This document shows positions 1 to 8,743 of a stretch of DNA of 64,000 bases, piece by piece. The notes under the pieces were generated by a model. It searched no databases. It was not told where the DNA came from and saw nothing but the letters and a program-made list of their open reading frames with translations. A program made the position numbers and the translations under genes. Source of the DNA: Ardenticatenaceae bacterium (GTDB taxonomy: Bacteria; Chloroflexota; Anaerolineae; Promineifilales; Promineifilaceae); the NCBI GenBank assembly GCA_020634245.1, contig JACKCC010000006.1, forward strand, positions 248,001-312,000, in the 5' to 3' direction. How positions within the stretch are numbered: position 1 is the first letter of the stretch; the number at the start of each line of letters is the position of its first letter.

Positions 1-702
1 CGGGAAGAACAGGATGCCTTTGCGGTGAAAAGTCATCAGAAGGCGGCGGCGGCGATTGGGAACGGCCGTTTCCGCGACGAAATCCTGCCTATCGAAATCG
101 AAGAAGTAACCGCCGGACCCAATGGCACGCAAAACCGCCAGACCCTCTTGTTTGACACCGACGAACACGTCCGCCCGGACACAAACATGGAGGCGCTGGC
201 TAAACTGCGCCCTGTTTTCAAGCAGGGTGGTTCGGTTACGGCCGGTAACTCTTCGCCATTGAGCGATGGCGCGGCCGCTGTCATTGTGATGGAACGGCAA
301 AAAGCGGAAGAACTGGGTTTGAAGCCGCTGCTCAAATTCATTGGTTACAATGTGGGCGGCGTGCGGCCGGAAATCATGGGGATGGGACCGATTGCGGCCG
401 TGCCCCGCGTTCTCAAGCGCACCGGCATGAGCCTGGATGACATGGGGCTGATCGAGTTAAACGAGGCTTTTGCCGCGCAGTCAGTGGCTGTGATTCGGGA
501 ATTAGGCTTGAATGAAGATGTCCTTAACGTCAATGGCGGCGCGATTGCCCTGGGGCATCCGTTGGGTGCGACCGGCGCCAAATTAACGGTACAAATCATG
601 CACGAAATGCTGCGTCGGGGCACAAAGTATGGCATGGTAACAATGTGCATCGGCGGCGGGATGGGCGCGGCCGGTATTTTTGAAAATCTGAGTCAGGATT
701 AA
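1..702 (+). CDS. Acetyl-CoA acetyltransferase (thiolase), 3' part
   Basis: The frame is open from base 1, so the gene starts before the window; 233 C-terminal residues of a normally ~390-residue thiolase are visible. The second half of the fold is complete: the motif NVNGGAIALGHPLGATGA carries the catalytic His of GHP, and CIGGGMGAAG near the end carries the second catalytic Cys that acts as the base. The first, acyl-accepting Cys lies outside the window. Thiolases condense or cleave acyl-CoA with acetyl-CoA in fatty-acid oxidation or acetoacetyl-CoA formation; which direction applies cannot be told here. A hairpin follows the stop directly. The family assignment is firm, the substrate is not. 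Confidence 0.95.
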   Translation, partial: REEQDAFAVKSHQKAAAAIGNGRFRDEILPIEIEEVTAGPNGTQNRQTLLFDTDEHVRPDTNMEALAKLRPVFKQGGSVTAGNSSPLSDGAAAVIVMERQKAEELGLKPLLKFIGYNVGGVRPEIMGMGPIAAVPRVLKRTGMSLDDMGLIELNEAFAAQSVAVIRELGLNEDVLNVNGGAIALGHPLGATGAKLTVQIMHEMLRRGTKYGMVTMCIGGGMGAAGIFENLSQD

Positions 703-757
703 GGCAGAAGGAAGAAGGCAGAGGGCAGAAGATTGTAAGCCTTCTGCCTTCTTTATT
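701..757 (+). terminator. Hairpin terminator after thiolase
   Basis: An 11-bp inverted repeat (AAGGCAGAAGG at 701-711, CCTTCTGCCTT at 740-750) starts in the stop codon and is followed by CTTTATTT. The arms and loop are made of the repeated word GGCAGAAG, a style shared with other spacers in this window (see the hairpin at 49980-50031). Confidence 0.6.
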
Positions 758-927
758 TGGCAATAAAGCGTAAGATTATTCGTAAGTGTCGGTTGGTACA
801 GTTGAGGGTGGAGCGCAGCACCTAATAAATCATCTACAATTTCATAATTTTGTATATGGTGGCGTTGCCATTCCTGCTTACATGCTTCCCACTAATTGAC
901 GCCACACTGCCTGGCAGAAGGGAGAAA

Positions 928-1323
928 ATGATGGGCAAGTCGATCCTGGTTGTAACAGAGGAACCAATTACAAGATATTTATTGCGACTGGTATTGGAAC
1001 GAGACGGTTTTGAAGTGTTTGAAGCTGAGTATGGGATGGATGCGGTTAATCATGTGCGGGAGATGCATCCTGATATTTTAATTTTGGATGCGACCCGATG
1101 TAATAAAGATGGTTTTGTCGTCTGCTGTTCGACTGATCGGGAAAAAGCGACGGCGCTTATGCTTCATGCCAAGACGCAGTTTGATGTATTGAAAGAGATT
1201 TTGAGTGTCGGTATCACTAATTTTCTACCCAGACCTGTGTTAAGCCAGGATTTGATCAAGAGTGTGCGATTGGCTTTTGACGATACGGGTTTTGCCTCTT
1301 TCCCTGAATTTCAACCGGCCTGA
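928..1323 (+). CDS. Receiver-domain protein with degenerate active site
   Basis: A single CheY-like domain of about 131 residues and no output domain. The strand-1 motif is SILVVTEEP, with Glu-Glu where Asp-Asp is usual. The phosphoacceptor region PDILILDATRCNKDG keeps an Asp, but the Lys of the usual KP motif is Arg (FLPRPV), and the Thr/Ser strand is altered (LMLHAKT). These changes suggest a receiver that is phosphorylated poorly or not at all and works by protein contact. I start it at the ATG at 928 (another ATG follows at 931), because GAAGGGAG lies just upstream; the frame runs open further 5' but without a ribosome site. No cognate kinase is adjacent. Confidence 0.75.
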   Translation: MMGKSILVVTEEPITRYLLRLVLERDGFEVFEAEYGMDAVNHVREMHPDILILDATRCNKDGFVVCCSTDREKATALMLHAKTQFDVLKEILSVGITNFLPRPVLSQDLIKSVRLAFDDTGFASFPEFQPA

Positions 1324-1460
1324 TGACAATTTGTTTTGAAGCACTCAACAGGTAAATCTCTGGCTGAGTGAGTGTTTTAGGTTGGGACACGGCCGTTCCT
1401 GACATCTCCTCGGAATTTTGCTAATCTATACACCAATCCACATGAATTGGTGAGGAAATT

Positions 1461-1943
1461 ATGCAGAAAACCATCGCAATAAAACTGCTGGAAGGTAAAA
1501 AAATCAAACACGAGGTCATTGCTTACCCCAATCACATGCGTGATGCTGAAGCAATCGCCGTCGAATTAGGCGTTCCGGCCGGCCAGGTGTTTAAAACGCT
1601 GGTTGTGCTGCCACCAGGGACGACGGGCCGAGAGGCCAAGCCGCTCTTGGTCATGCTGCCGGCAGACCGGCAGTTGAGCTTGAAAAAGTTGGCCAAAGCT
1701 ATATCTGCCAAGAAATTACAAATGGCAACGCATGCCGAAGCGGAAAAAATGACAGGGTTACAAGTTGGCGGGATTTCGGCCTTGGCCTTGCTTAATCGCG
1801 GATTTGCCATTTACCTCGACGAATCGGCACGCAATTATGAGCTAATCTATGTTAGTGCCGGGCAGCGCGGGTTGGATATCAAACTGGCAGTTGCCGATCT
1901 GGTTAAAGTAACCGGGGCACGTTTTGTGGATGCCGGAGAATAG
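1461..1943 (+). CDS. ybaK: YbaK/EbsC-type Cys-tRNA(Pro) deacylase
   Basis: A 160-residue single-domain protein of the YbaK/ProX editing family. It shows the family signatures: FKTLVV near residue 40 with the conserved Lys, the VGGISALAL segment in place of VGG-S-P, and RGLDIKL near the C-terminus. Members hydrolyse Cys-tRNA(Pro) mischarged by prolyl-tRNA synthetase, acting in the cytoplasm in trans. The length matches the family. GTGAGGAAATT lies in front of the ATG. The gene is probably monocistronic, since the next gene is convergent. Confidence 0.92.
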   Translation: MQKTIAIKLLEGKKIKHEVIAYPNHMRDAEAIAVELGVPAGQVFKTLVVLPPGTTGREAKPLLVMLPADRQLSLKKLAKAISAKKLQMATHAEAEKMTGLQVGGISALALLNRGFAIYLDESARNYELIYVSAGQRGLDIKLAVADLVKVTGARFVDAGE

Positions 1944-1971
1944 CGTTAGTTATATGACCGCTGTGATTGGG

Positions 1972-2358
1972 TCACTTTTTTGATAACTTTTGAATCGTCT
2001 GGATAACGTCAGGAAAGTCAAACGGTTTGGGCAAAAAGACAGCCTGAATGTTTGCCAGTTCCAGGTTGGTGGGGGGCGGCCAGGCACTCACCATGACCAA
2101 CGGCCGGGTTTCACCCCGTGCACGTAATTCATTAGCCAGTTCCAGGCCAGTCATTTTAGGCAGCCGAATGTCGAAGAACAGCAAATCGGCCTGCTGGTAT
2201 TCTTGCCGGTCGGTATTTTCCAACAGCTCTTCAGCACTCATGAAAATAGGATCAACATGGATGCCAAATAGACCCAGACCGCTAACTAATAATTGGGCGA
2301 TGCTGGGTTCGTCTTCAACGTAAACGATGCGGATTGTGTCTTTTGCTTCCTGGTTCAT
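1972..2358 (-). CDS. Single-domain response regulator
   Basis: A canonical receiver of 128 residues: acidic pair in VYVEDEPS, phosphoacceptor Asp in LLFFDIRLPKMTG, Ser in MVSAWPP and the conserved Lys in LPKPFDF. No DNA-binding or enzymatic output domain is attached, so it probably acts through a partner. The frame extends to 2385, but the ATG at 2358 is preceded by AAAGGAACGACT, a good ribosome site, and begins where receiver domains normally begin. It lies 33 bp downstream of the subtilase start-to-end unit on the same strand and could be co-transcribed with it; whether they are linked in function is unknown. Confidence 0.85.
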   Translation of the reverse strand: MNQEAKDTIRIVYVEDEPSIAQLLVSGLGLFGIHVDPIFMSAEELLENTDRQEYQQADLLFFDIRLPKMTGLELANELRARGETRPLVMVSAWPPPTNLELANIQAVFLPKPFDFPDVIQTIQKLSKK

Positions 2359-2391
2359 AGTCGTTCCTTTGTACCCTATGATCATACTTGA

Positions 2392-5300
2392 TTACTCAGT
2401 TTTGGCAATGAGTGGGAAGTACTGGAAATTGGGCAGCGGGTACAGTTGGTTGTAGATGAGATAGAGCGGCGTGGCGGGAGAATCGAGCACGGCCATTGCC
2501 GGCAGCCAGGGATGTGACCAGGGAAACAGTCGGGTGAGAGCCAAAGTGATGGTAACGTCTGCTCCTGGTGCAAGGTCGCCATCCCAAATCACGCTTTTGT
2601 CGCGTAAAAAAACGGTACCGGCAGATGTTTTGAGCGAATCGGTAATAGGCCGTAATGTTGGGTAGTAGTGCATTGCTGCCTCGGCCGAATTGGCGGTAAT
2701 GGGGCTGTTGTTGATGATGTGAAGGGTGTAGGTGACGGTTTGGGTGACAAAGTTTAATTGGGAAACGGCCGTTACTGTCGAACGACTCAAATCGGCCATT
2801 TCAATCCAGACTGGGGCTGTTTTCTCAAAAGCGAGATCGTGACGGCCGTAATAAATTTGCAGATGATTGTCTAACCGCTCTTTGGGAACGGCCGTTTGGG
2901 GAATTGCCTGGTACACAATTTGGTGCTGGCCGCCGGGCGGTAGCAATCCGCTCCAGGTCAGTTGGTTGGCAGACATGTTAAACACCGCTCCGCCGTTGAT
3001 GCTGCCCGGCAGCATTAGCAAATCCGCTGGCAGCGTGTTGGTAATTTTGACCTGATTGGTGATGGCCTGTGGCAGGTTTTTCAGGGTAATTGTGTAGGTG
3101 CGCGGCTCGCCTAATGGGGTGTTTGATTGGTCAACCTGGAATGTCGAGTCCCCCAAATCACTCAGCCAGCCGACGATGCTGTTCATCGTGGTTGTTCGTG
3201 CGGACAGCGATAGTTTTTCCAGTGGGAAGCTGAGGAAGATGGTGCGCCAATTGCTGCCGGTTGTAGCTGTGCCACCGGCCATGCCCTGGTCAAGCCACAG
3301 GTAGGGCCGGCTGCCGGGTCGGGGAATCACGCCGTCGCTGTTGTTTTGGTATGGGGGGTAGTCTAGGACGAGCGGCCCGGCTAAATCGGGGGGCAGTTCA
3401 GTGTTGGCAGCGCCATACACTTTATTTGGTTCTAGCGACTCGCGGTAGTCGATGACGCCCAGATAATGTCGGGCCAGTTCTGTTTTATAGTTGTAAAAGA
3501 GAAAATCCTGGCTGGTGAGGAAGAGCCGACCGCCTTGTTGAAGGTATTGGGTCAGGCGTTGATTTTCAACGGCCGTTACCGGGGCAAACCAGTCGTAAGC
3601 TGTGTACCACAGAACAAAATCGTAGGCATTGAGGATGTCTTGGGGCGGGCTGCCGCGCTGGTTGTTGTCCCATCCGATTTCCCAGACGTCGTAGGTAAGA
3701 TTCATGGCATCCAGCATGGCACCGTAAATTGCTTCCTGGTTGTACCAGCGGTCGTCATCAACGAGGAGGATGTTGCCGGGTGTTTTGTGGTGCAGATTGA
3801 GTTTGGTGGTGGTGTCGGGGTAATTGGTGGATACGGCCGTTGCCTGCATATCATGCACGAAATCATCCGGTAAATCGCCAGGCACATCGATATGCAGCAC
3901 CGTTTGCCCAGTTTGGCACGGGCCTAGCTTTATCGTTTCTGTAATGAGAGAAGCAGGCCAAACGTTGTTGGCCGTGGAAACCTGGAAGGTGTCGGTCAAT
4001 GTCTCGCTCAGGTTGCGCAGGGTAAGCGTATAAACCATCTGGCTGCCAGCGAGGGCAAAATCATCGATGGTCCCTGTTTCCCAGCGCACGCCGCTGTTTT
4101 GTGGCGGGAGGGCAAAGGAGGCAAAGCTGCGATCCAGGATTTGGTTGCGCTGGCTGATGGGTACGCCTTCCAGTCCAAAGCCCAAATAGGCCAAATGGAA
4201 CGGGCGGCATCGGTGGGAATAAAGGCCGCCAGCCAGCCCGTCGGCGAATTCAAAGATTGGCTGGCTCAAGGCCCCCGACAAGGGAGTCGATTGGTCTGGT
4301 GTTGTCTGGTTTTGGGCACTGCCTGGCCCGTTTAAGATGGGGCTGATACCGGCAAAGAGCGTGTCGGGCGCGCCGGTGAGTAGGTTGGAAGTACGGGTTT
4401 CGCCTCTAAAATTGGCTTGCAGCAAGTGGTACCACCAGTGCTGCAAATCAAGGCCAGAGCCATCGTATCCGCCAATATTTTGGCCGCTGACCAGTAAATT
4501 GCCGCCTAGTCCCAAATAATCGCTGATGACGGTTCCAGCGCCAATGTAGCCGGGCGAGTCTAGTGGATTTGACCAGACGACAGTGTCGTAGCCCGCTAAC
4601 AGGTCCAGTGAGGGGACATCATGGTAGGGATCGCGAATGGTCCAGGTGTCGAAGCTGTAATTAAGGTCGGTTAAGCTGTCTTGATAATAGCTGGCATAAC
4701 TGCTGAAATACCATTTGCCGCCATCGACCAGCAAAATGGTGGGAGCGGGGTCCAGGGTAAAATTCTGGGTGATGGTTTGGCTAGTTGTGGCCAGAATAAC
4801 CGCTTGATCAGAGCGGAAGCCCGGTGCTGATACAGAGAGTTTATATTGGTTGGGCGGCAAATTGAGTTGGAAACGGCCGTTCCCATCACTGCTAACATGC
4901 AGCGGCGTATTTAGTACGGATACGGTGGTGACCAATGGCTCATTGGTATCGCTGCGACGGATAACGCCCTGAACCATGCTGCCCGGCAGCGGTTCCAGGT
5001 CGAAATCACGGGTTGTTGTCTGCCGGGCTGTAATGACGATTTGAGCAAATTCCTTCGCGTAGCCAAAGACACCAACAGCCAGATCGTAAGTTCCTGGAAT
5101 AAGTTGGATTTGAAAACGGCCGTTTTCATCCGCACTCCATTCAAAAGACGCGCCGTTGGTATTGGTGATGACGACAGTGGCATGAGCGAACGGCGTGCCG
5201 TCACTATGAATCAGGCCGGAAAGCAGCCCGGTTTCCACCTGCGTGCTGACTGCGGCGTAGGTATCCAGCCGCCCCCAGCCGGAGGCGTTGTTGGGGTGGG

Positions 5301-6645
5301 TGGTGCTAATGGGAACGGCCGTTTGCGCCAAAACGTCCAAAATTTCCGAGCGAGTCAGGTTGGGATTGGCCGACAGCAGCAGAGCAATCGCGCCGCTGAC
5401 GTGGGGTGCTGCCATCGATGTGCCGCTGTTAAGACCGTAACGGCCGTTGGGCAAGGTCGATAAAACTTCCATCCCTGGAGCGGCTATCCAGGGATTTTGT
5501 TCGTGGGTTAATACTGATGGACCGCGTGATGAGAACCAAGCCACTTCGTCAATGTCATCGGTGGCGGCAACCGAAAGGGTTTCGGTCAGGTTGGCAGGTG
5601 ATGCAATGGTTTCGGTGAACGGGCCGTCATTGCCTGCCGAAAACACGGTGATGATGCCGGCTGACTGTAGAGCGTTAATGTCTTTAATAAAACTGGTGCT
5701 GAAGGGGTTGCCGCCCCAGGAGTTGTTGACGATGTCAGGAGCCAGGGCCGGATTGCCGGCTGGCGCCATCAGCCATTCAAAGCCGCGATGGACGTCGCTT
5801 TCATAAATAAACCCCAAACTATCGGCAATGCTGACAGCAATCCATTGGGCGCCGGGTGCTGCGCCAATACCATTTTGGCCAACGGCCGTTCCGGCCACGT
5901 GTGTGCCATGTCCCAAGGCGTCCATTGGCTCAATGATGTCGGGGTAAACTGCATGAAACCAGTTACCAGTGTGGTCAATTGAACCGCCGCCCAGATTGCC
6001 ACGATAGTTGGGCAGCAAATCTGGATGCGTCCAATCTACCCCGCTGTCCATGATGGCGATGGTAACCCCGCTGCCATCAATGCCCAGCCCGTACCATGTT
6101 TGGAGAGCATTAATGCGATCGATGCCCCAACTGGTGGTGATTGGCGGCTGGTTGCTGGCTGTTAGCTGTTGGGCCTGGACAGCGATTCGCCAGTAGTCCG
6201 TGTCGGGCGGATCAAAATAACGGTGGCGTTCGTCAAGGGTTACAGTGGCGACGTCAGGCCGGGCTGCGATTTGATCGACAAGTTTGGCTGTGCTGGTCAC
6301 CAGAATGGCGTTGATAATCCAAAATGGATGGTATTCTGTGATTTCACCGCTGCTTTGCCAGGTGTCGAGCTGCTGGCGCAGGGCGGACTGGCTGGCAGCT
6401 GCGGTTTGTTGCAGGGATTGGATGGTGGCTGTGCGCTGGTCGAGTTTGGTGGTAACGGCCGTTGCTTGGGGCAGTACGGCCGTTTCCTTCATGTGAACAA
6501 TAATGCGTACCAGACCATCGGGGTTGGCTTCGGGAACTGCAAATTGTGGGTGAGCCAGAGCGGGAAATTGAAGCGTCAAAAAGACCGCAATAGATGCAGC
6601 CAATAAGCTTAAAAGCAGAGTAATCAAGCGCCGATGTATTTGCAT
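2392..6645 (-). CDS. Giant secreted subtilisin-like protease (S8) with multidomain tail
   Basis: 1417 residues. A signal peptide covers about residues 1-31, an I9-like inhibitory propeptide about 45-145, and the S8 catalytic domain about 172-470. The triad is visible: Asp200 (MDSGVDW), His246 (LGHGTHVAG) and Ser410 (NSGTSMAAPHVSG), with the oxyanion Asn at 339 (SAGND). The tail holds two carboxypeptidase-regulatory-like beta domains, then two related Rossmann-like modules beginning ILLVDGGKWYFSS and ILLVDDDRWYNQE, each followed by a beta region. The last part resembles DUF11 (YTITLKNLP, ITNTLPADLL), as often seen in surface proteins. No LPXTG or membrane anchor is seen. It likely degrades extracellular protein. 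Residues 157-170 contain a word-repeat insertion (QQLTASNQPPIT) also found in another gene of this window. Confidence 0.96.
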   Translation of the reverse strand: MQIHRRLITLLLSLLAASIAVFLTLQFPALAHPQFAVPEANPDGLVRIIVHMKETAVLPQATAVTTKLDQRTATIQSLQQTAAASQSALRQQLDTWQSSGEITEYHPFWIINAILVTSTAKLVDQIAARPDVATVTLDERHRYFDPPDTDYWRIAVQAQQLTASNQPPITTSWGIDRINALQTWYGLGIDGSGVTIAIMDSGVDWTHPDLLPNYRGNLGGGSIDHTGNWFHAVYPDIIEPMDALGHGTHVAGTAVGQNGIGAAPGAQWIAVSIADSLGFIYESDVHRGFEWLMAPAGNPALAPDIVNNSWGGNPFSTSFIKDINALQSAGIITVFSAGNDGPFTETIASPANLTETLSVAATDDIDEVAWFSSRGPSVLTHEQNPWIAAPGMEVLSTLPNGRYGLNSGTSMAAPHVSGAIALLLSANPNLTRSEILDVLAQTAVPISTTHPNNASGWGRLDTYAAVSTQVETGLLSGLIHSDGTPFAHATVVITNTNGASFEWSADENGRFQIQLIPGTYDLAVGVFGYAKEFAQIVITARQTTTRDFDLEPLPGSMVQGVIRRSDTNEPLVTTVSVLNTPLHVSSDGNGRFQLNLPPNQYKLSVSAPGFRSDQAVILATTSQTITQNFTLDPAPTILLVDGGKWYFSSYASYYQDSLTDLNYSFDTWTIRDPYHDVPSLDLLAGYDTVVWSNPLDSPGYIGAGTVISDYLGLGGNLLVSGQNIGGYDGSGLDLQHWWYHLLQANFRGETRTSNLLTGAPDTLFAGISPILNGPGSAQNQTTPDQSTPLSGALSQPIFEFADGLAGGLYSHRCRPFHLAYLGFGLEGVPISQRNQILDRSFASFALPPQNSGVRWETGTIDDFALAGSQMVYTLTLRNLSETLTDTFQVSTANNVWPASLITETIKLGPCQTGQTVLHIDVPGDLPDDFVHDMQATAVSTNYPDTTTKLNLHHKTPGNILLVDDDRWYNQEAIYGAMLDAMNLTYDVWEIGWDNNQRGSPPQDILNAYDFVLWYTAYDWFAPVTAVENQRLTQYLQQGGRLFLTSQDFLFYNYKTELARHYLGVIDYRESLEPNKVYGAANTELPPDLAGPLVLDYPPYQNNSDGVIPRPGSRPYLWLDQGMAGGTATTGSNWRTIFLSFPLEKLSLSARTTTMNSIVGWLSDLGDSTFQVDQSNTPLGEPRTYTITLKNLPQAITNQVKITNTLPADLLMLPGSINGGAVFNMSANQLTWSGLLPPGGQHQIVYQAIPQTAVPKERLDNHLQIYYGRHDLAFEKTAPVWIEMADLSRSTVTAVSQLNFVTQTVTYTLHIINNSPITANSAEAAMHYYPTLRPITDSLKTSAGTVFLRDKSVIWDGDLAPGADVTITLALTRLFPWSHPWLPAMAVLDSPATPLYLIYNQLYPLPNFQYFPLIAKTE

Positions 6646-6701
6646 GGCATGATTATACTGCCTAAAACCTGAAAATCAGCCTTGCGGAAAGGTTTCCTAT
6701 G

Positions 6702-6737
6702 TAAAAAACGTCAAACAAATGCTGTCTGTTTGACGTT
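6702..6737 (-). terminator. Intrinsic terminator of sufR-sufT
   Basis: Read on the minus strand, an 11-bp stem AACGTCAAACA / TGTTTGACGTT is followed by TTTTAC, a short U-run. It lies 47 bp past the sufT stop, between sufT and the subtilase start. Confidence 0.75.
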
Positions 6738-6783
6738 AGTAAAAACGTATTATTTTATGTGCACAGTTGAAGTGAAGAGCTGG

Positions 6784-7089
6784 CTAAAACAGTCCCCAGT
6801 CGCTCCCAGCGCCTTCTTCCATCATGGATGGATCCCATAATTCGGTGCCAACGGTGATGGTTGCGCCGCCCTTCATGATTTGATTGCTGACCAGACGCAC
6901 TTGTTCGATGAGCTGCGGTCCGTAAGGGCAGAAGGGGGTGGTGAGAATCATGGTGATTTTAGCGGCGTCATCAGTTTCATTGATGTCAATCTTGCGAATG
7001 AGACCCAGTTCGACAATATTCAAGCCAATTTCAGGATCAATGACGTTGCGAAGGGTTTCCAGTAGTTCTTCTTCTTTGCTGACTACCAT
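6784..7089 (-). CDS. sufT: SufT-like MIP18/DUF59 Fe-S assembly protein
   Basis: A 101-residue DUF59 (MIP18 family) protein: VIDPEIGLNIVELGLI at residues ~17-32, the TTPFCPYGPQL segment with the family's conserved Cys, and a C-terminal acidic tail (DPSMMEEG). DUF59 proteins help mature Fe-S proteins, and SufT is the stand-alone form. Its place 21 bp downstream of sufR and beside the suf operon supports that role. It is probably co-transcribed with sufR and so subject to the same autoregulation. A related DUF59 domain forms the N-terminus of the Mrp protein at 48011-49072. Confidence 0.88.
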   Translation of the reverse strand: MVVSKEEELLETLRNVIDPEIGLNIVELGLIRKIDINETDDAAKITMILTTPFCPYGPQLIEQVRLVSNQIMKGGATITVGTELWDPSMMEEGAGSDWGLF

Positions 7090-7110
7090 TGGTTTATCCT
7101 TTTTGTTGTT

Positions 7111-7758
7111 TTATGAAACGGCCGTTTTTGGTGAAAAAGTAAACTGACAACACTCATCACCTTGCAGCATACAGGTGTGCTGCTCAACAGGCGTTTGCAA
7201 AATAGTGACCATGAGCGACTTGTCCATACCACAGATTTCGGTGTGTTCCTGGCCAATGGAGTAGTAAGGGCAGCCGTATTCGGTTAGCGTGTAACGGCCG
7301 TTTTTCTTCTCCCACTTTACCAAAAACCCTTCTTCTGAAAGCATAGACACCAGGTAAGACAAACGCTCTTCAAAGGCCATCGATTCAAACGAGCCTTTGT
7401 GGTCTTGTAGAATATTTTGTACCACTCCCTGGAAGATTTGTTGTAACTGTTCTGCGGGAAGCCTTGCCTTTAATTCATCAAGCAGCCGATTCGTAAGACG
7501 CACATATTTGTGCGGGAACAGTTCATGGCCGCTTTCGCTTAAACTATAAACGTAATACGGCCGTCCCACCTTACGCCGCACACTGTCAACTTCAATCAAT
7601 CCTTCTGCTTGCAGGGCATTCAAATGGTGCCTCACAGTGACAGGCGAGACCTCGGCTGTTTCAGCTAATTCTTCCACCGTAGCCTGGTTGGAAGATTTGA
7701 GCGCATGCAAAATCGTATCACGCGTACTTTGTTTGCCTTTATTTGTTACAGGTTTCAC
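7111..7758 (-). CDS. sufR: SufR-type Fe-S-sensing repressor
   Basis: 215 residues. An N-terminal winged helix-turn-helix (TRDTILHALKSSNQATVEEL, then VSPVTVRHHLNALQ) is followed by a C-terminal Cys-rich region: one Cys in GCPYYS, one in EICGMD, one in HTCMLQ and a pair in DECCQF. SufR in cyanobacteria and actinobacteria uses such cysteines to bind a cluster and represses suf when clusters are plentiful. I start it at the GTG at 7758, behind AGAGGATTTTACC. The longer frame to 7818 is rejected because a near-perfect promoter (7790-7818) lies inside that extension. Divergent from sufC, it very likely controls both directions. Confidence 0.92.
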   Translation of the reverse strand: MKPVTNKGKQSTRDTILHALKSSNQATVEELAETAEVSPVTVRHHLNALQAEGLIEVDSVRRKVGRPYYVYSLSESGHELFPHKYVRLTNRLLDELKARLPAEQLQQIFQGVVQNILQDHKGSFESMAFEERLSYLVSMLSEEGFLVKWEKKNGRYTLTEYGCPYYSIGQEHTEICGMDKSLMVTILQTPVEQHTCMLQGDECCQFTFSPKTAVS

Positions 7759-7789
7759 GGTAAAATCCTCTCTTGATGAATCAATTATG

Positions 7790-7818
7790 AGTATAGCAGT
7801 CGAGTAGCCTTTTGTCAA
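7790..7818 (-). promoter_or_regulatory. Promoter of sufR
   Basis: On the minus strand, TTGACA (7813-7818), a 17-bp spacer and TATACT (7790-7795). This puts the transcript start near 7783, 25 nt before the GTG at 7758. Its -35 sequence GTCAAT/ATTGAC forms an inverted repeat with the -35 of the facing sufC promoter. Confidence 0.82.
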
Positions 7819-7850
7819 TTACACTATTTTTATTATATTTATGATAATTA

Positions 7851-7879
7851 TTGACGTTGGTTCCCCCTCATGATATAAT
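7851..7879 (+). promoter_or_regulatory. Promoter of sufCBD operon
   Basis: TTGACG (7851-7856), a 17-bp spacer and TATAAT (7874-7879); the expected start near 7886 leaves a leader of about 73 nt before sufC. The AT-rich 7819-7850 stretch between the two -35 boxes is the likely place for a SufR operator; the inverted repeat GTCAAT (7814-7819) / ATTGAC (7849-7854) is a candidate. Confidence 0.82.
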
Positions 7880-7958
7880 TTTCCTTGGTGGGTGTCCCCG
7901 ACGATCGCCCGTTAAATGTTATCGTTCGAAAAATATTAGTTAGGAGATGTAGACTCAG

Positions 7959-8741
7959 ATGACTACAGCATTAGAAATAAAAAATCTGCACGCCAGTGTG
8001 GCCGACCAGCCGATTTTGAAAGGTATTAATTTATTAATCAAACAAGGCGAAGTTCATGCTCTGATGGGGCCAAATGGGTCTGGCAAGAGCACGCTGGCTT
8101 ATACTTTAGCCGGGCATCCGGCCTATACAGCGACGGCGGGTCAGGTGATTTTTGATGGCGAAGATTTGCTGGAAATGGAAGCTGATGAGCGTTCGCGCGC
8201 CGGTTTGTTCCTGGCATTTCAATATCCGGCCGCTGTGCCCGGTGTGACGCTGGCCAAGTTTTTGCGCCAGACGATTAATTCTCGCCGCCAGGCGGAAGAC
8301 CCGGAAGACTCGGGAATTTCTATTCCGGCGTTCCGGCGTTTTCTAAAAGAAAAGATGGATATGTTGGGTATTGATCACAAATTTGCCGGCCGTTATTTGA
8401 ATGAAGGGTTCTCCGGCGGTGAAAAGAAGCGTGTCGAGATTTTGCAGATGGCGACGGTTGCACCGAAGATCGCGATCATGGATGAGACCGATTCCGGCCT
8501 GGATATTGATGCCTTGCGCATTGTTTCTGAAGGCGCATTGCAGCTTCACAAGGATATTAACATGGGTGTTTTGGTGATTACCCACTATCAGCGTATTTTG
8601 GATTATATCCAACCGGATTATGTTCACGTGATGTTTGACGGCCGTATCGTGGAAAGCGGCGGCCCAGACCTGGCCCTAAAACTAGAGCAAAGCGGTTACG
8701 ACTGGATTCGCGAAAAGTATGGGGTAGCCGAGGAAGCGTAA
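7959..8741 (+). CDS. sufC: SufC, ATPase of the SUF Fe-S assembly complex
   Basis: 260 residues, a full-length SufC ABC-type ATPase. Walker A GPNGSGKS is at residues 37-44, the Q-loop in AFQYPAAVPG near 87, the signature FSGGEKK at 151-157, and Walker B IAIMDE at 171-176 followed by the D-loop SGLDID; the switch His is in VITHYQ. SufC binds SufB and SufD in the cytoplasm and powers cluster assembly on the scaffold. It is the first gene of the operon, preceded by TTAGGAGATG, and its stop is two bases before sufB. Confidence 0.97.
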   Translation: MTTALEIKNLHASVADQPILKGINLLIKQGEVHALMGPNGSGKSTLAYTLAGHPAYTATAGQVIFDGEDLLEMEADERSRAGLFLAFQYPAAVPGVTLAKFLRQTINSRRQAEDPEDSGISIPAFRRFLKEKMDMLGIDHKFAGRYLNEGFSGGEKKRVEILQMATVAPKIAIMDETDSGLDIDALRIVSEGALQLHKDINMGVLVITHYQRILDYIQPDYVHVMFDGRIVESGGPDLALKLEQSGYDWIREKYGVAEEA

Positions 8742-8743
8742 AT

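Noticed and set aside
36..341. Minus-strand frame inside the thiolase
   Set aside because: It is the shadow of a conserved coding frame and has no family motif or ribosome site.
3466..5806. Several plus-strand frames of 100-145 codons inside the subtilase
   Set aside because: They are complements of a well-supported S8 protease and have no recognisable domains.
7759..7818. N-terminal extension of SufR to 7818
   Set aside because: A near-perfect promoter lies within it, and the GTG at 7758 has a proper ribosome site.
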